DNA of 47,242 nt from Bacteroidales bacterium (GCA_021157415.1 JAGGWN010000116.1:1-47242), one strand, 5' to 3'; numbered from the stretch's first letter, positions 1 through 8,507 are shown. Numbers and translations are program-made. Notes: generated by a model not told the origin, from the letters alone.

Positions 1-1157
1 ACAACAACTTATACAGCAACAGCGACCGTTTTATATACACCGACCGCTGGGTAACCGATCTGGCCGACTGGCGTTCGGCTTACGGCAAAGACCAACACTC
101 TTTCAGTGTGGATCCGCGTTTCTTCTCTGCCGACTCCCTCCATACGACAGCACCCCAGCTCAACGGCACCGCCACTCCCGTAACAGAGGTGACTACCGAT
201 ATTACAGGAGCGACGCGGGACGCCATCCACCCCGACATGGGCGTCTATGAGTTTGACGGGATTTATACTTTAGGCAATGACACAACCATCTGCAACAATA
301 CCCCCATTACGCTGGATGCCGGCACCGGATACAACGCCTATCTCTGGAATACAGGTGCTACCACCCGGACCCTCGAGACCACGCCGGCCATTAATACAGA
401 GAACTGGTATAAAGTGACTGTGACAGTGGGCGGCATGAGTTACAGCGACAGTGTGAAGGTCACCTCCACAGCGCCCGTGGTTGATCTCGGTGCCGACACC
501 TCGATCTGCGAGGGCAGCACGCTGACCCTCGACGCCGGCGCCGGTGATTACAGCTACCTGTGGTCGGACAACAGCACCGGACAAACCCTCGGAGTTGCCT
601 CGACAGGTACTTATTCTGTCACGGTTACAGATGTCAACGGATGTCAGACGAAAGACACGATCACGGTCACGGTCAATACACCTGCCAATGTTACACTGAC
701 TTACGCCAACGACCAGTTGCAGGCTGATTACCAGAACGGAACGCAATATACCTGGTATCTGAATAACAATGTATTATCTACCGGTACGGATTATTCCATC
801 ACCCCGGCTACTTCCGGTGACTATTTTGTGGAAATCGTGGATGAGAACGGTTGTACCACGGTTTCCGATACGCTGCATGTCTCCCTGACAGGCATGCATG
901 GATACCCCCTGAACGGTCTTGCTATTTACCCCAATCCCTCCAAAGGAAAAATTACCCTGCTGTTTGACAAACCTGCAAACAACATTCAGGTAGCTGTTTT
1001 CGACCTGTTAGGGAACAAAGTGTATGAGACCACGCCGGAGAATCCGGGAACGATACAAAAAACTCTGGATCTGCAGGAACTTCCCGCCGGGCTCTATTTC
1101 CTGAAGATAAAAACAGACGGCAAAATCATCACACGGAAAATCATGATCCGGCATTGA
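1..1157 (+). CDS. Secreted beta-helix/Ig-like protein with T9SS type A sorting tail (5' partial)
   Basis: The reading frame (codons from base 3) is open to the window edge, so the start lies upstream; the GTG at 108 is internal. The first ~60 residues (pattern W..GxDxHS...DPxF) look like the last turns of a right-handed parallel beta-helix. Two Ig/PKD-like modules follow, each starting with an LGxDTxIC...TLDAG pattern, common in Bacteroidota surface proteins. The last ~80 residues, from LAIYPNPSKGKI to the terminal KIMIRH, form a type A T9SS sorting domain, so the protein should be carried over the outer membrane and processed or anchored there. Exact function (polysaccharide binding or lyase-like) cannot be read from the fragment. 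A bidirectional terminator follows directly. Confidence 0.85.
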   Translation, partial: NNLYSNSDRFIYTDRWVTDLADWRSAYGKDQHSFSVDPRFFSADSLHTTAPQLNGTATPVTEVTTDITGATRDAIHPDMGVYEFDGIYTLGNDTTICNNTPITLDAGTGYNAYLWNTGATTRTLETTPAINTENWYKVTVTVGGMSYSDSVKVTSTAPVVDLGADTSICEGSTLTLDAGAGDYSYLWSDNSTGQTLGVASTGTYSVTVTDVNGCQTKDTITVTVNTPANVTLTYANDQLQADYQNGTQYTWYLNNNVLSTGTDYSITPATSGDYFVEIVDENGCTTVSDTLHVSLTGMHGYPLNGLAIYPNPSKGKITLLFDKPANNIQVAVFDLLGNKVYETTPENPGTIQKTLDLQELPAGLYFLKIKTDGKIITRKIMIRH

Positions 1158-1165
1158 TCCTCTAC

Positions 1166-1199
1166 AAAAAGAAACGGGCCTGCCGGTCCGTTTCTTTTT
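1166..1199. terminator. Bidirectional intrinsic terminator
   Basis: Fifteen-base arms (1166-1180 and 1185-1199) pair with a single G:T and a four-base TGCC loop. The stem base is A5 on one side and T5 on the other, so it works as a terminator in both directions, between the convergent beta-helix gene and fabI. Confidence 0.85.
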
Positions 1200-1213
1200 G
1201 CATGATCTTTCAA

Positions 1214-2041
1214 TCAGTCACAGTTAAAGCTCTTGTCATACTGGCTCATGGCCCGCAGGCTCATTCCCATACTGGAGAAGCCGCCGTCGTGGAAGAGGTT
1301 CTGCATGGTCACTTTGCGTGTGAGGTCGCTGAAGAGGGTGACGCAGTAGTTGGCACACTCTTCTGCCGTAGCGTTGCCCAAAGGCGACATACGCTCGGAA
1401 AAGTCCATGAGCGAGTCGAAGCCTTTGATGCCGACGCCGGCGGTGGTCATGGTGGGGGACTGCGAAATGGTGTTCACCCGCACGTTTTTCTCACGTCCGT
1501 AAATATAGCCGAAGCTGCGGGCGATCGACTCGAGCAGGGCCTTGGCATCGGCCATGTCGTTGTAACCATACAGGGTACGCTGCGCCGCCACATAGGTGAG
1601 CGCCACCACCGACCCCCACTCATTGATGGCATCCATCTTGAAGGCCGTCTGCAGGATCTTGTGAAAGCTCAGGGCACTAATGTCCAGCGTCTGATGAAAA
1701 TAATTATAATCCAGATCCGAGTAGGTTCTCTTCTTACGTACGTTCGGAGACATTCCGATAGAATGCAGGATGAAGTCAACCTTACCCCCGAAATGCTCCA
1801 GTGTACGTTTGAACACTTCCTCAATATCATCCAGTTTGGTGGCATCGGCAGGGATTACAATGGTTTTGCATTTTTCAGCCAGTCTAGGAGTATCCCCGAA
1901 GCGCAGCGCTGCCGGAGCATTCGAGAGCGTGAACTCAGCTCCCTCGGCATACGCCTTCTCTGCCACCTGCCAGGCGATCGACTTGTCGTTCAGCACACCG
2001 AAGATAATGCCTTTTTTCCCTTTTAATAAATTATGACTCAT
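1214..2041 (-). CDS. fabI: Enoyl-[acyl-carrier-protein] reductase (NADH), FabI
   Basis: Reduces trans-2-enoyl-ACP in the last step of each fatty-acid elongation cycle, in the cytosol. The 275-residue length is typical of the short-chain-dehydrogenase-type FabI. Visible marks: the FabI-style nucleotide site GVLNDKSIAW near residue 15, HSIG around 93-96, the catalytic Tyr160-x6-Lys167 (YNDMADAK), and SQSPTMTTAG after it, the form usual in Bacteroidota in place of the Proteobacterial SAAG version. An AGGAG-like ribosome site lies just upstream of ATG 2041 and a TATCTTTG -7 box 24 bases upstream. It stands alone, convergent with the upstream-window gene and downstream of a separately terminated lipoprotein gene. 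Confidence 0.97.
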   Translation of the reverse strand: MSHNLLKGKKGIIFGVLNDKSIAWQVAEKAYAEGAEFTLSNAPAALRFGDTPRLAEKCKTIVIPADATKLDDIEEVFKRTLEHFGGKVDFILHSIGMSPNVRKKRTYSDLDYNYFHQTLDISALSFHKILQTAFKMDAINEWGSVVALTYVAAQRTLYGYNDMADAKALLESIARSFGYIYGREKNVRVNTISQSPTMTTAGVGIKGFDSLMDFSERMSPLGNATAEECANYCVTLFSDLTRKVTMQNLFHDGGFSSMGMSLRAMSQYDKSFNCD

Positions 2042-2064
2042 AATTTTCTCCTGTTGATCCGCTG

Positions 2065-2072
2065 CAAAGATA
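2065..2072 (-). promoter_or_regulatory. fabI promoter, -7 box
   Basis: TATCTTTG on the minus strand fits the Bacteroidota -7 consensus TAnnTTTG exactly and lies about 24 bases before the fabI ATG. No TTTG -33 element is at normal spacing; the nearest is 28 bases away. Confidence 0.5.
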
Positions 2073-2104
2073 ACATTTTATTTAGAATGGTTTTAAAATA
2101 CAAA

Positions 2105-2127
2105 GGGCCGAAAAAATTTCCCGGCCC
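2105..2127 (-). terminator. Intrinsic terminator after the lipoprotein gene
   Basis: On the minus strand GGGCCG and CGGCCC pair around an 11-base loop, followed by a T-rich run (TTTGTATTTT). It ends the 2149-2685 transcript before the fabI promoter. Confidence 0.6.
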
Positions 2128-2148
2128 CTCTTTCCAATACTTTCCAGG

Positions 2149-2685
2149 CTATTTCTGCAAGGTACCGCTGAATTCTACGGGATCGCCCACCGGCTGAAGG
2201 TTTTTATCAATTTTTTGGGCTTTTCCGGTGAATGTCCCTTTCATCGATTTGCAGCCGATACCCAGGGGCACACCATACGAATTTTTCCGTTTCCCGGTAA
2301 CAAACTCATCCAGTTTCAGATCAAACTCCAAAACCTTATACCCGTCAATACTGCAGGAAGCACCTTTCAGTGAGGCAGGATCCTTCGCCTCAAATTCCAC
2401 TCCTATGAAAGATCCGGAGTCTCCCTCCTTATAACCGGAAATGCTCCATTCATAGTTAACATCCGCAGGTGTCGTTCCTCCGTTCAACATGGAGGTTTCG
2501 GTTATCGGCACCTCTTCTCCATTAATCTTCAGCGTTATCGAAGGCTCCTTCTTCACCTTTTTCTCCTTCTTCACCTCCGTTTTGGTCTCTCCTTTGGCAG
2601 CAGACTCTTTTTTACCGGCATTCCCGCCACATGACCACAGCATCACTGCAGCAGCCATTGCAAATAGCAAAACTGATCTTTTCAT
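2149..2685 (-). CDS. Small lipoprotein of unknown function
   Basis: 178 residues with a type II signal sequence: positive start, hydrophobic core and a lipobox ending LWSC at Cys19. After the Cys there is a Lys/Glu-rich linker (about residues 24-48) and then a ~130-residue globular beta-rich domain with two cysteines in the SCSID and IGCKS regions. No family recognised with certainty. The domain looks like small secreted proteins that bind something rather than enzymes: no catalytic motif is visible. It is transcribed alone, divergent from the CotH-like gene, and ended by the hairpin at 2105-2127. Likely faces the periplasm or sits on the outer membrane. Confidence 0.8.
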   Translation of the reverse strand: MKRSVLLFAMAAAVMLWSCGGNAGKKESAAKGETKTEVKKEKKVKKEPSITLKINGEEVPITETSMLNGGTTPADVNYEWSISGYKEGDSGSFIGVEFEAKDPASLKGASCSIDGYKVLEFDLKLDEFVTGKRKNSYGVPLGIGCKSMKGTFTGKAQKIDKNLQPVGDPVEFSGTLQK

Positions 2686-2904
2686 TTTTGATTTTTTTAT
2701 GGGTTTGGATTAAAATTTCTGTAAAAATACCGGAAAAACCGTAAGAAAGTTTTATTTTCTCTACTGTTCTTGAACATATCCGTATCTTTTCCCCGTAGAT
2801 TTTTTTTATTCTTTTTCATATATTATCATTCAGTTTACTTACTTTGCACGGAAATGGAGAGAATCCAACCGCGAAAACAGATGCACAACAGGAAATATTC
2901 ACAC

Positions 2905-4602
2905 ATGCGATATATCACCCGATGGACCAGAGGAATGTTTCCGGCTGTTCTGATGCTCCTCCTATTTTCCTCTCTCAGGGCTCAGGATGTCGACTTCACC
3001 TCATCCAACCTCCCGATCATCGTCATTGACACGCACGGTCAGGATATCCCTTATGACAATCCCCGCATCCGGGCCGATATGGGCATTATATACAACGGTC
3101 CGGGCGTACGGAATGAAGTTACGGATACTTTCAACAATTATTCGGGACTGGTCAGCCTGGAAATCCACGGATCCAGCTCGTCGGGATGGGCAAAAAAATC
3201 CTATAACCTGGAGACAGAAAATGCCGATAGCAGCAATAACAACGTCTCTCTGCTGGGGATGCCCCCGGAGAACGACTGGGTGTTATATGCTCCTTACTAC
3301 GACCGGTCACTAATGCGTAATGTCCTTGTTTACAGAATGGTGGAAGAATGGGGCTGGTATGCTCCCCGTACCCGTTACTGTGAGTTGATATTGAATGGCC
3401 AATACAAGGGGGTTTATGTGCTTACCGAAAAAATCAAAAGGGATAAGCACCGGGTGAACATCAGCAAGCTGACCTCTACGGATAATTCCGGCGACCAGGT
3501 TACCGGAGGGTATATCCTGAAAGTGGATAAGGAACCATGGAAACCGGGGTTTGACTCACAATACCCCTCTTCACCCCAATCGTCCATGACCATACGTTAC
3601 CAATACGGGTATCCAAAAGCCGACCAGATTACCCCAGCCCAGGAATATTATATCAGTTCTTATGTATGGGACTTTGAAAATGCCATATCCGGTCAAAACA
3701 TGGAAGATACGACAATCGGTTACCCGCGGTACCTGAATATAAGCTCATTCGTAGACAATTTTCTCATCAATGAGTTGTCAAAGAACGTGGACGGTTATCG
3801 TCTGAGCAGCTATTATTATAAAGACCGGGACAGTAAGGGAGGGAAACTGACAGCCGGAGCGGTATGGGACTACAACTTCAGTTTTGGAAATATCGCTTAC
3901 TATCAAGCACAATACTATACCGGCTGGGAGATATTTTATTTCTTTTCCGACGATTTCTTCAGTAAAAACGATGCTTTTCAGGTTCCTTTCTGGTGGTCAA
4001 AACTCATCCATGACTCTTTGTTTATCAGCCGGGTAGCGGAACGCTGGCAGGAGTTGCGGAACACCCTGGTTACTCCCGACAGGCTGCATGAGATCATCGA
4101 CGCTCTCGCTGACACCCTGGATGAAGCCAAAGACCGTAATTTCACCGTCTGGATCGGGCCCGGAGACCCCAAATTGCCTAGCGACGGATGGTTTCCTCCT
4201 TCCGGTCCTATCGATAATTTCCATAGCTATGCCGATGAAATCAATTACCTGAAAAGCTGGACCGACCAGCGTATCGCATGGATGGATGATAATATGGATG
4301 ATCTGCTGGCCTCGACCGAGATCCCTAAATCTGCCGCACGCAAATTTATCTTAAATCAGAATAAGCCGAATCCCGTAATCACCCAAACCACGATTACTTA
4401 CGAAATACTCTACCATACTCAGGTACAACTTGCCATATATAACCTGGCCGGGCAAAGGATACAGGTACTGGTAAACGAATATCAGGGGAATGGGAAATAT
4501 TCGGTTGACTGGACTCCTTCCGGATTACCTTCCGGTGTGTATATCTATGAGCTCCGGGCCGGACCGTACCGTGCCACGAAAAAACTAACCGTGATAAAAT
4601 AA
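2905..4602 (+). CDS. CotH kinase-like secreted protein with T9SS type A sorting tail
   Basis: The frame is open from 2770, but ATG 2905 is preferred: AGGAAA lies nine bases upstream and it gives a clean signal peptide (MRYITRW... ending SSLRAQ), whereas earlier Met codons overlap a possible -7 box at 2839-2846. ATG 2881 is an alternative. The mature part matches the CotH family (spore-coat CotH and secreted relatives, an atypical protein-kinase fold): SLEIHGSSSSGWAKKSYNLE near the front, NDWVLYAPYYDRSLMRN, a long central region with LIN...KNVDGYRLSSYYYK and the AVWDYNFSFGN segment. The last ~80 residues (NQNKPNPV... to LTVIK) are a T9SS type A sorting domain. In Bacteroidota these proteins are extracellular; substrate unknown. 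Confidence 0.9.
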   Translation: MRYITRWTRGMFPAVLMLLLFSSLRAQDVDFTSSNLPIIVIDTHGQDIPYDNPRIRADMGIIYNGPGVRNEVTDTFNNYSGLVSLEIHGSSSSGWAKKSYNLETENADSSNNNVSLLGMPPENDWVLYAPYYDRSLMRNVLVYRMVEEWGWYAPRTRYCELILNGQYKGVYVLTEKIKRDKHRVNISKLTSTDNSGDQVTGGYILKVDKEPWKPGFDSQYPSSPQSSMTIRYQYGYPKADQITPAQEYYISSYVWDFENAISGQNMEDTTIGYPRYLNISSFVDNFLINELSKNVDGYRLSSYYYKDRDSKGGKLTAGAVWDYNFSFGNIAYYQAQYYTGWEIFYFFSDDFFSKNDAFQVPFWWSKLIHDSLFISRVAERWQELRNTLVTPDRLHEIIDALADTLDEAKDRNFTVWIGPGDPKLPSDGWFPPSGPIDNFHSYADEINYLKSWTDQRIAWMDDNMDDLLASTEIPKSAARKFILNQNKPNPVITQTTITYEILYHTQVQLAIYNLAGQRIQVLVNEYQGNGKYSVDWTPSGLPSGVYIYELRAGPYRATKKLTVIK

Positions 4603-4651
4603 CAACCTCCAAACCGGAGTATAGTTTCTCCCGTCATGCGTGGCAGCAACT

Positions 4652-5395
4652 TCAGGACAGTAATTGTCCCCTGGAAATTTTTTGTTCGGCTTCTGCGATT
4701 ACCCGGGGTTTCCCCACATCATACCAGTAGCTCATTGAAGGAACGGATATTCTTACCAGTCGGGTACGGGCCAGTTGCAGAAAAAAAGGAGTCAGAGAAA
4801 AAACCTCCTGCTCCGGCAACAAAAATAAAACCTCCCTGCTCAATACCGCTACCCCCGAATAGCCCCATTGGGTAATCCGTCCCTCCGATGCTTTCGCCAT
4901 GATCTTTTCCCCGGTAGCGATATTCTCCCAACCGCACAAGCGGCTCGTCTCGTCGGCCAGCAGATAACGGGTCGTCTTCCGGCGGCTCACCGCCAGGGTA
5001 GCCACAGCACCGGAATTAAGATGTTCTTTTACCAGCTCCTGCAAATCCATATCCGACAGGATATCCACATTATGGATCAGAAAAACAGGAGCATCCAGCA
5101 ACAGCTCACGGGCATAGCGTATGCCTCCGCCCGTTTCGAGAGGCTGTTCCTTTTCTTCGGATAAGGCAATCGTCATGCCTTGGGCAGGATATTCTTTCAG
5201 AAATTCACGGATCATCTCCGCATGATGATGCACATTAACCACAATATCCTGAAAGCCCTGCTTTTCCAGCTTTCTCAGGATAATCTCCAGCAAAGGCACT
5301 CCGTGTACCTCAAGTAAGGCTTTAGGTCTCGACCTGGTAACCTCACCCAAACGGGTACCCAGTCCTGCTGCCAGTATCATCGCCTTTCCCGTCAT
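4652..5395 (-). CDS. murU: Sugar-1-phosphate nucleotidyltransferase, probable MurNAc-1-P uridylyltransferase (MurU-like)
   Basis: A 247-residue NTP transferase. The N-terminus has the family signature AMILAAGLGTRLGEVT..RPKALLEV, followed by ETGGGI and HNVD (metal-binding Asp) motifs. Family members move a nucleotide onto a sugar-1-phosphate; MurU makes UDP-MurNAc from MurNAc-1-P and UTP in cell-wall recycling. The MurU call rests on the adjacent kinase gene of AmgK type on the same strand; from sequence alone a different sugar is possible. An upstream TTG (5410) is in frame, but a TATATTTG -7 box at 5408-5415 overlaps it, so ATG 5395 is used, giving a very short leader. The promoter box is at the edge of a 48-bp repeat. 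Confidence 0.8.
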   Translation of the reverse strand: MTGKAMILAAGLGTRLGEVTRSRPKALLEVHGVPLLEIILRKLEKQGFQDIVVNVHHHAEMIREFLKEYPAQGMTIALSEEKEQPLETGGGIRYARELLLDAPVFLIHNVDILSDMDLQELVKEHLNSGAVATLAVSRRKTTRYLLADETSRLCGWENIATGEKIMAKASEGRITQWGYSGVAVLSREVLFLLPEQEVFSLTPFFLQLARTRLVRISVPSMSYWYDVGKPRVIAEAEQKISRGQLLS

Positions 5396-5407
5396 TGTTC
5401 CCAATTC

Positions 5408-5415
5408 CAAATATA
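5408..5415 (-). promoter_or_regulatory. Promoter -7 box for the MurU-like gene
   Basis: Minus-strand TATATTTG fits TAnnTTTG exactly, 12 bases before ATG 5395. Most of the box is supplied by the end of the 48-bp repeat; the final G comes from flanking sequence. No TTTG -33 box is visible in the A/T-rich repeat. Confidence 0.45.
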
Positions 5416-5456
5416 AATATTTAAATATGTATTTAATTATTTATTTAAATACATAT
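5409..5456. repeat. 48-bp A/T-rich dispersed repeat, copy 1
   Basis: Identical over 48 bases to 45388-45435, about 40 kb away. It contains the palindrome ATATTTAAATAT and a 12-base inverted repeat (ATATGTATTTAA ... TTAAATACATAT) with an eight-base loop. This copy lies between the kinase-RapZ gene and the MurU-like gene. Confidence 0.85.
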
Positions 5457-5615
5457 ATTATATTCTCTCTGCAGGCAAGGTTGAGCTTTGTCTTCATCTT
5501 CAGATCATCATATTTCATATACTGTCATGACTGTTTTTCCGCACCATACCATATTTTGCACCCCGGCCCTACCAAACCGTATAACAGTCCACATACACCC
5601 TTAAATATGCTACGC

Positions 5616-7043
5616 TCATTCTTCCCTCTCCCTATGCTGCAGCACCACCTTCACATTATACTTATCCTGCAGATACTTTGCAAGTTTCTCAGCCATATAT
5701 ACCGACCGGTGCTGTCCGCCCGTGCAACCGAAACTGATCATCAGATGATGAAAATTACGTTGCAGATAGTTGTTCACCGACCGGCTGACCAACTCTTTCA
5801 CATTGGCAAAGAATGCCTGTACCTCTCTCCGTTCGTCCAGAAATCTGATCACCGGCTCGTCTTTGCCGGTCAGTTCCCTGTACTGTTCCAGTCGTCCCGG
5901 GTTAGGCAGGGCACGGCAGTCGAACACAAAACCACCGCCATGGCCGGTCTCGTCCATCGGAATACCGTTTTTATAGGAAAAACTGATGATTTTCACCGTC
6001 AGGCCCGGATAAGCCTGCGGAAAGCTTCTGAGATTTTTATTGTTGACGATATCTTTCCAGACTTTAGTCAGGGCCGGCAGGTCCACCGGCAACGATATCC
6101 GTTCCAGCAGATACTCCAGATTCTGCACAGCATAGGGGATACTCTGAAGAAAATGGGCTTTCTGTTCATAGAAACCACGGAAGCCATAAGCCCCCAGTGC
6201 CTGCATGATACGGATCAGCACAAAACCTTGAAAATATTTCACAAAAACATCCGGGTCGATCTGTATCTTTCCCCGTATGCTTGCCAAATAATAATCCAGC
6301 AGATGTCCCCTTACCTCCTCGGGCAGATCAGCCTTGGCGTCATACAACAGGGAAGCCAGATCGTAATACAATGCACCCCGCCGTCCCCCTTGATAATCAA
6401 TAAAAAAAGGTTCTCCTTTGATCAACATAACATTGCGTGACTGGAAATCACGATATAGAAAATACTCCTGACCTGCCGAGACCAGATAATCGGAAAAACG
6501 ATGAAAGTCATCCTCCAGCAGTTGCTCGTCAAAGGCTACTTTTGCCAGTTTCAGAAAATAATATTTAAAATAGTGCAGATCCCACAACATGGATTGTTTG
6601 TCAAAGGATGCCCTGGGATAACAGACCGAGTAGTCCACCGACGGGCCGGCCTCTATCTGAAAACGCACCAGATGATCCAGCACCTTCTCGTAAACACGGA
6701 TGATCTCCTCTGTAAAACCTTCCTGCTCCCTAACCTCCGTCAAAAAGCTAAACAGTGTTACATTGCCCAGATCCTCTTCCAGGTACAACAGACCGTCTTC
6801 CGATTCGGCATACACCGCCGGCACCGGCAATCCGTAGTCTATAAAATGCTTTGAAAAAGAGAGAAAAGCACGGTTTTCTTTCCGGTTGGGGTTAAAGACT
6901 CCGATCGCGGTATCCTTGGGGCCGAAAATGCGCACATACTCCCGGTTGGAACCGGAGGGAGGCAACTCCTCCATCCGCAGGACATCCTGCCCCGACCAGA
7001 ACATAAACAGGGAAGCCAGCTGTATTTTATAATGATCCGTCAA
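5616..7043 (-). CDS. AmgK-type amino-sugar kinase fused to RapZ C-terminal domain
   Basis: 475 residues, two domains. Residues ~1-330 are an aminoglycoside-phosphotransferase-fold kinase with catalytic loop YRDFQSRN (Asp199, Asn204) and metal site FIDYQ (Asp216), then GALYYDLASLLYD; this combination is characteristic of AmgK, which phosphorylates MurNAc/GlcNAc at C1. Residues ~348-475 are the RapZ C-terminal domain: FDCRALPNPGR (374-384), LTGKDEPV, and GCTGGQHRSVYMAEKLA (439-455). In E. coli RapZ this domain binds glucosamine-6-phosphate; the RapZ P-loop domain is absent here and replaced by the kinase. Fusions of this kind occur in Bacteroidota. The gene starts 2 bp after the NagX-like stop and precedes the MurU-like gene, supporting a role in MurNAc recycling. 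Control of the kinase by an amino-sugar phosphate is inference. Confidence 0.88.
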   Translation of the reverse strand: MTDHYKIQLASLFMFWSGQDVLRMEELPPSGSNREYVRIFGPKDTAIGVFNPNRKENRAFLSFSKHFIDYGLPVPAVYAESEDGLLYLEEDLGNVTLFSFLTEVREQEGFTEEIIRVYEKVLDHLVRFQIEAGPSVDYSVCYPRASFDKQSMLWDLHYFKYYFLKLAKVAFDEQLLEDDFHRFSDYLVSAGQEYFLYRDFQSRNVMLIKGEPFFIDYQGGRRGALYYDLASLLYDAKADLPEEVRGHLLDYYLASIRGKIQIDPDVFVKYFQGFVLIRIMQALGAYGFRGFYEQKAHFLQSIPYAVQNLEYLLERISLPVDLPALTKVWKDIVNNKNLRSFPQAYPGLTVKIISFSYKNGIPMDETGHGGGFVFDCRALPNPGRLEQYRELTGKDEPVIRFLDERREVQAFFANVKELVSRSVNNYLQRNFHHLMISFGCTGGQHRSVYMAEKLAKYLQDKYNVKVVLQHREREE

Positions 7044-7045
7044 GG

Positions 7046-8158
7046 TTATATCTTTATAAATATTTTTTTCTTATACATTCCGTATGCCACCAGCCAGAAC
7101 AGGACGGCATGGGTAAAAGCAAAAAAGAAAGAGCCCAGCTCGTTGTTTCCTGCCAGTGCAGCAAATAAATGTTGATATATCCAGGCATACAGGCTGATCC
7201 CGCCGGCATGGGTCTTCAGCAAGAAGATCGCCCAAAAATCAGCTAGCACATAAATAAACAAAGGGTTCATCCCCACCACCATAAACGGGTTAGACCAGGT
7301 TTTCCATCCTTTCACGTCGATCATCCACAGCAGCAGCCCCAGCAACACCGAGGCCCATCCGGAGGTATAGAGCACATAAGAACTGCTCCAGATCGGTTTA
7401 TTGATGGGGAAATACGGGTTCCACAGCAATCCCAACACAATACCCACAGCACCAAAGCCCAGAAGCTGCAGAGACACTTTTCTGTGGTTGGCAGAAGTAC
7501 CGATCATCTCACCCATCTGGTACCCGATCAACACATTTACCGTGGCGGTAAAAGTACTGAGCAGTCCTTCAGGATCAAACGGGATCTTATGGTTCGAGTC
7601 GAGTGGGAAACCATGCCATACATGATTAGGTCCGAAAACGGAGAGATCAATCTTTCGCACCAGGTTGGTCATCAGATCGAGGGGATGCTCTCCGCCGAAC
7701 AGAATCAGCACACCCCAGTATCCCAGCAAGATAAAAACCGCCAGCGCCCAGCGCCAGTTTCTCTTCAGTAACAACACCAGGACTGATGCCAGTCCATATG
7801 CCAGGGCGATACGTTGCAACACCCCAAGGATACGCAGGTGTGAAAGATCGAAGTTCTCTCCCGCAAAATTGATGAGTAATCCGATGAAGAAAATCCCAAG
7901 CACACGCCGCAGGATACGCCAGCCGGCCTCTCCGGTCAGACGGTGACCATATTTTCTGAACGAAAACCACATGGCCACTCCGACGATATACAGAAAAAAC
8001 GGAAAGACCAGATCGGTGGGTGAACAACCGTTCCACGGTGAGTGCTCCAAAGGTCTCCACACATGGGCCCACGTACCGGGTGTGTTGACAATGATCATAA
8101 AGAGAATGGTCATACCCCGGAAGACATCCAGTGCAATCAAACGTTTTGTTTTTTCCAT
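7046..8158 (-). CDS. NagX-like membrane acyltransferase (heparan-alpha-glucosaminide N-acetyltransferase family)
   Basis: 370 residues with about ten hydrophobic segments and the family opening RLIALDVFRGMTILFMIIVN, then GCSPTDLVFPFFLYIVGVAM. This membrane family includes human HGSNAT and bacterial NagX-type proteins, often encoded beside amino-sugar use genes. A His conserved in the loop after TM segment 1 of the family may be that in THVW-like context (TWAHVWRPLEHSPWNG here). It probably acetylates or moves an amino sugar across the inner membrane; which one is not visible. First gene of the leftward recycling arm, followed at 2 bp by the kinase-RapZ gene, and divergent from murQ across a 360-bp control region. 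Confidence 0.8.
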   Translation of the reverse strand: MEKTKRLIALDVFRGMTILFMIIVNTPGTWAHVWRPLEHSPWNGCSPTDLVFPFFLYIVGVAMWFSFRKYGHRLTGEAGWRILRRVLGIFFIGLLINFAGENFDLSHLRILGVLQRIALAYGLASVLVLLLKRNWRWALAVFILLGYWGVLILFGGEHPLDLMTNLVRKIDLSVFGPNHVWHGFPLDSNHKIPFDPEGLLSTFTATVNVLIGYQMGEMIGTSANHRKVSLQLLGFGAVGIVLGLLWNPYFPINKPIWSSSYVLYTSGWASVLLGLLLWMIDVKGWKTWSNPFMVVGMNPLFIYVLADFWAIFLLKTHAGGISLYAWIYQHLFAALAGNNELGSFFFAFTHAVLFWLVAYGMYKKKIFIKI

Positions 8159-8179
8159 AACGATAGTTTTTTAACGCTC

Positions 8180-8187
8180 CGAAGATA
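8180..8187 (-). promoter_or_regulatory. Possible -7 box for the leftward recycling arm
   Basis: Minus-strand TATCTTCG differs at one base from TAnnTTTG and lies 21 bases before ATG 8158. The nearest TTTG is 28 bases upstream, too far for a normal -33 box. Confidence 0.3.
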
Positions 8188-8455
8188 CAGAAAAAACAGA
8201 GCTCTGTCTTAATACCAAACACAATTTTTCAGGAGAGATTTCAGATTTGTGGAATCATAAACCCAAATGATGCATTAGGCTGTTTTCTCACTCTTTCAGG
8301 ATCCCGGCGGGACAAGGAAAGCGTGTAGGGCATAAATAACCTGTTTATTTTTCTGAAGGAAGAGAAGGAATGAAGCTCCCCACCGCTGCAAGCAAACCCG
8401 ATATCATCATGGAATTATGGGCATGGCATTTCCCCCCGGTCCGCTTACCGGCGGA

Positions 8456-8507
8456 TTGTCCGTCCACTCTAGGACTTGTCCGTCCACGGTAGGACTTGTC
8501 CGTCCAC
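8456..8507. repeat. Three 20-bp direct repeats upstream of murQ
   Basis: Units at 8456-8475 and 8476-8495 differ at two bases; a third partial unit is 8496-8507. Core is TTGTCCGTCCAC followed by nnTAGGAC. Each junction forms the inverted repeat GGACttGTCC (8472-8481 and 8492-8501). A 20-bp period puts the sites on nearly one face of the helix, as expected of an array of repressor or activator sites. Confidence 0.75.

Noticed and set aside
1154-2026. Plus-strand open frame of 290 codons opposite fabI
   Set aside because: fabI has full catalytic motifs; the opposite frame has none.
2101-2104. TTTG as -33 box of fabI (and a similar one at 8216-8219 for the nagX-like gene)
   Set aside because: Both are 28 bases from the -7 box, beyond the normal 19-21.
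2770-2904. Longer N-terminus for the CotH-like protein
   Set aside because: Would place a hydrophobic, Phe-rich stretch before a second signal peptide and overlaps a possible promoter box; AGGAAA precedes ATG 2905.
5427-6440. Plus-strand open frame of 337 codons
   Set aside because: Antisense to the kinase-RapZ gene, no family-like motifs, low-quality composition rich in His/Gln; a shadow of the real gene.
8456-8507. CRISPR array
   Set aside because: Repeats are adjacent 20-bp units without spacers and no cas genes are present.
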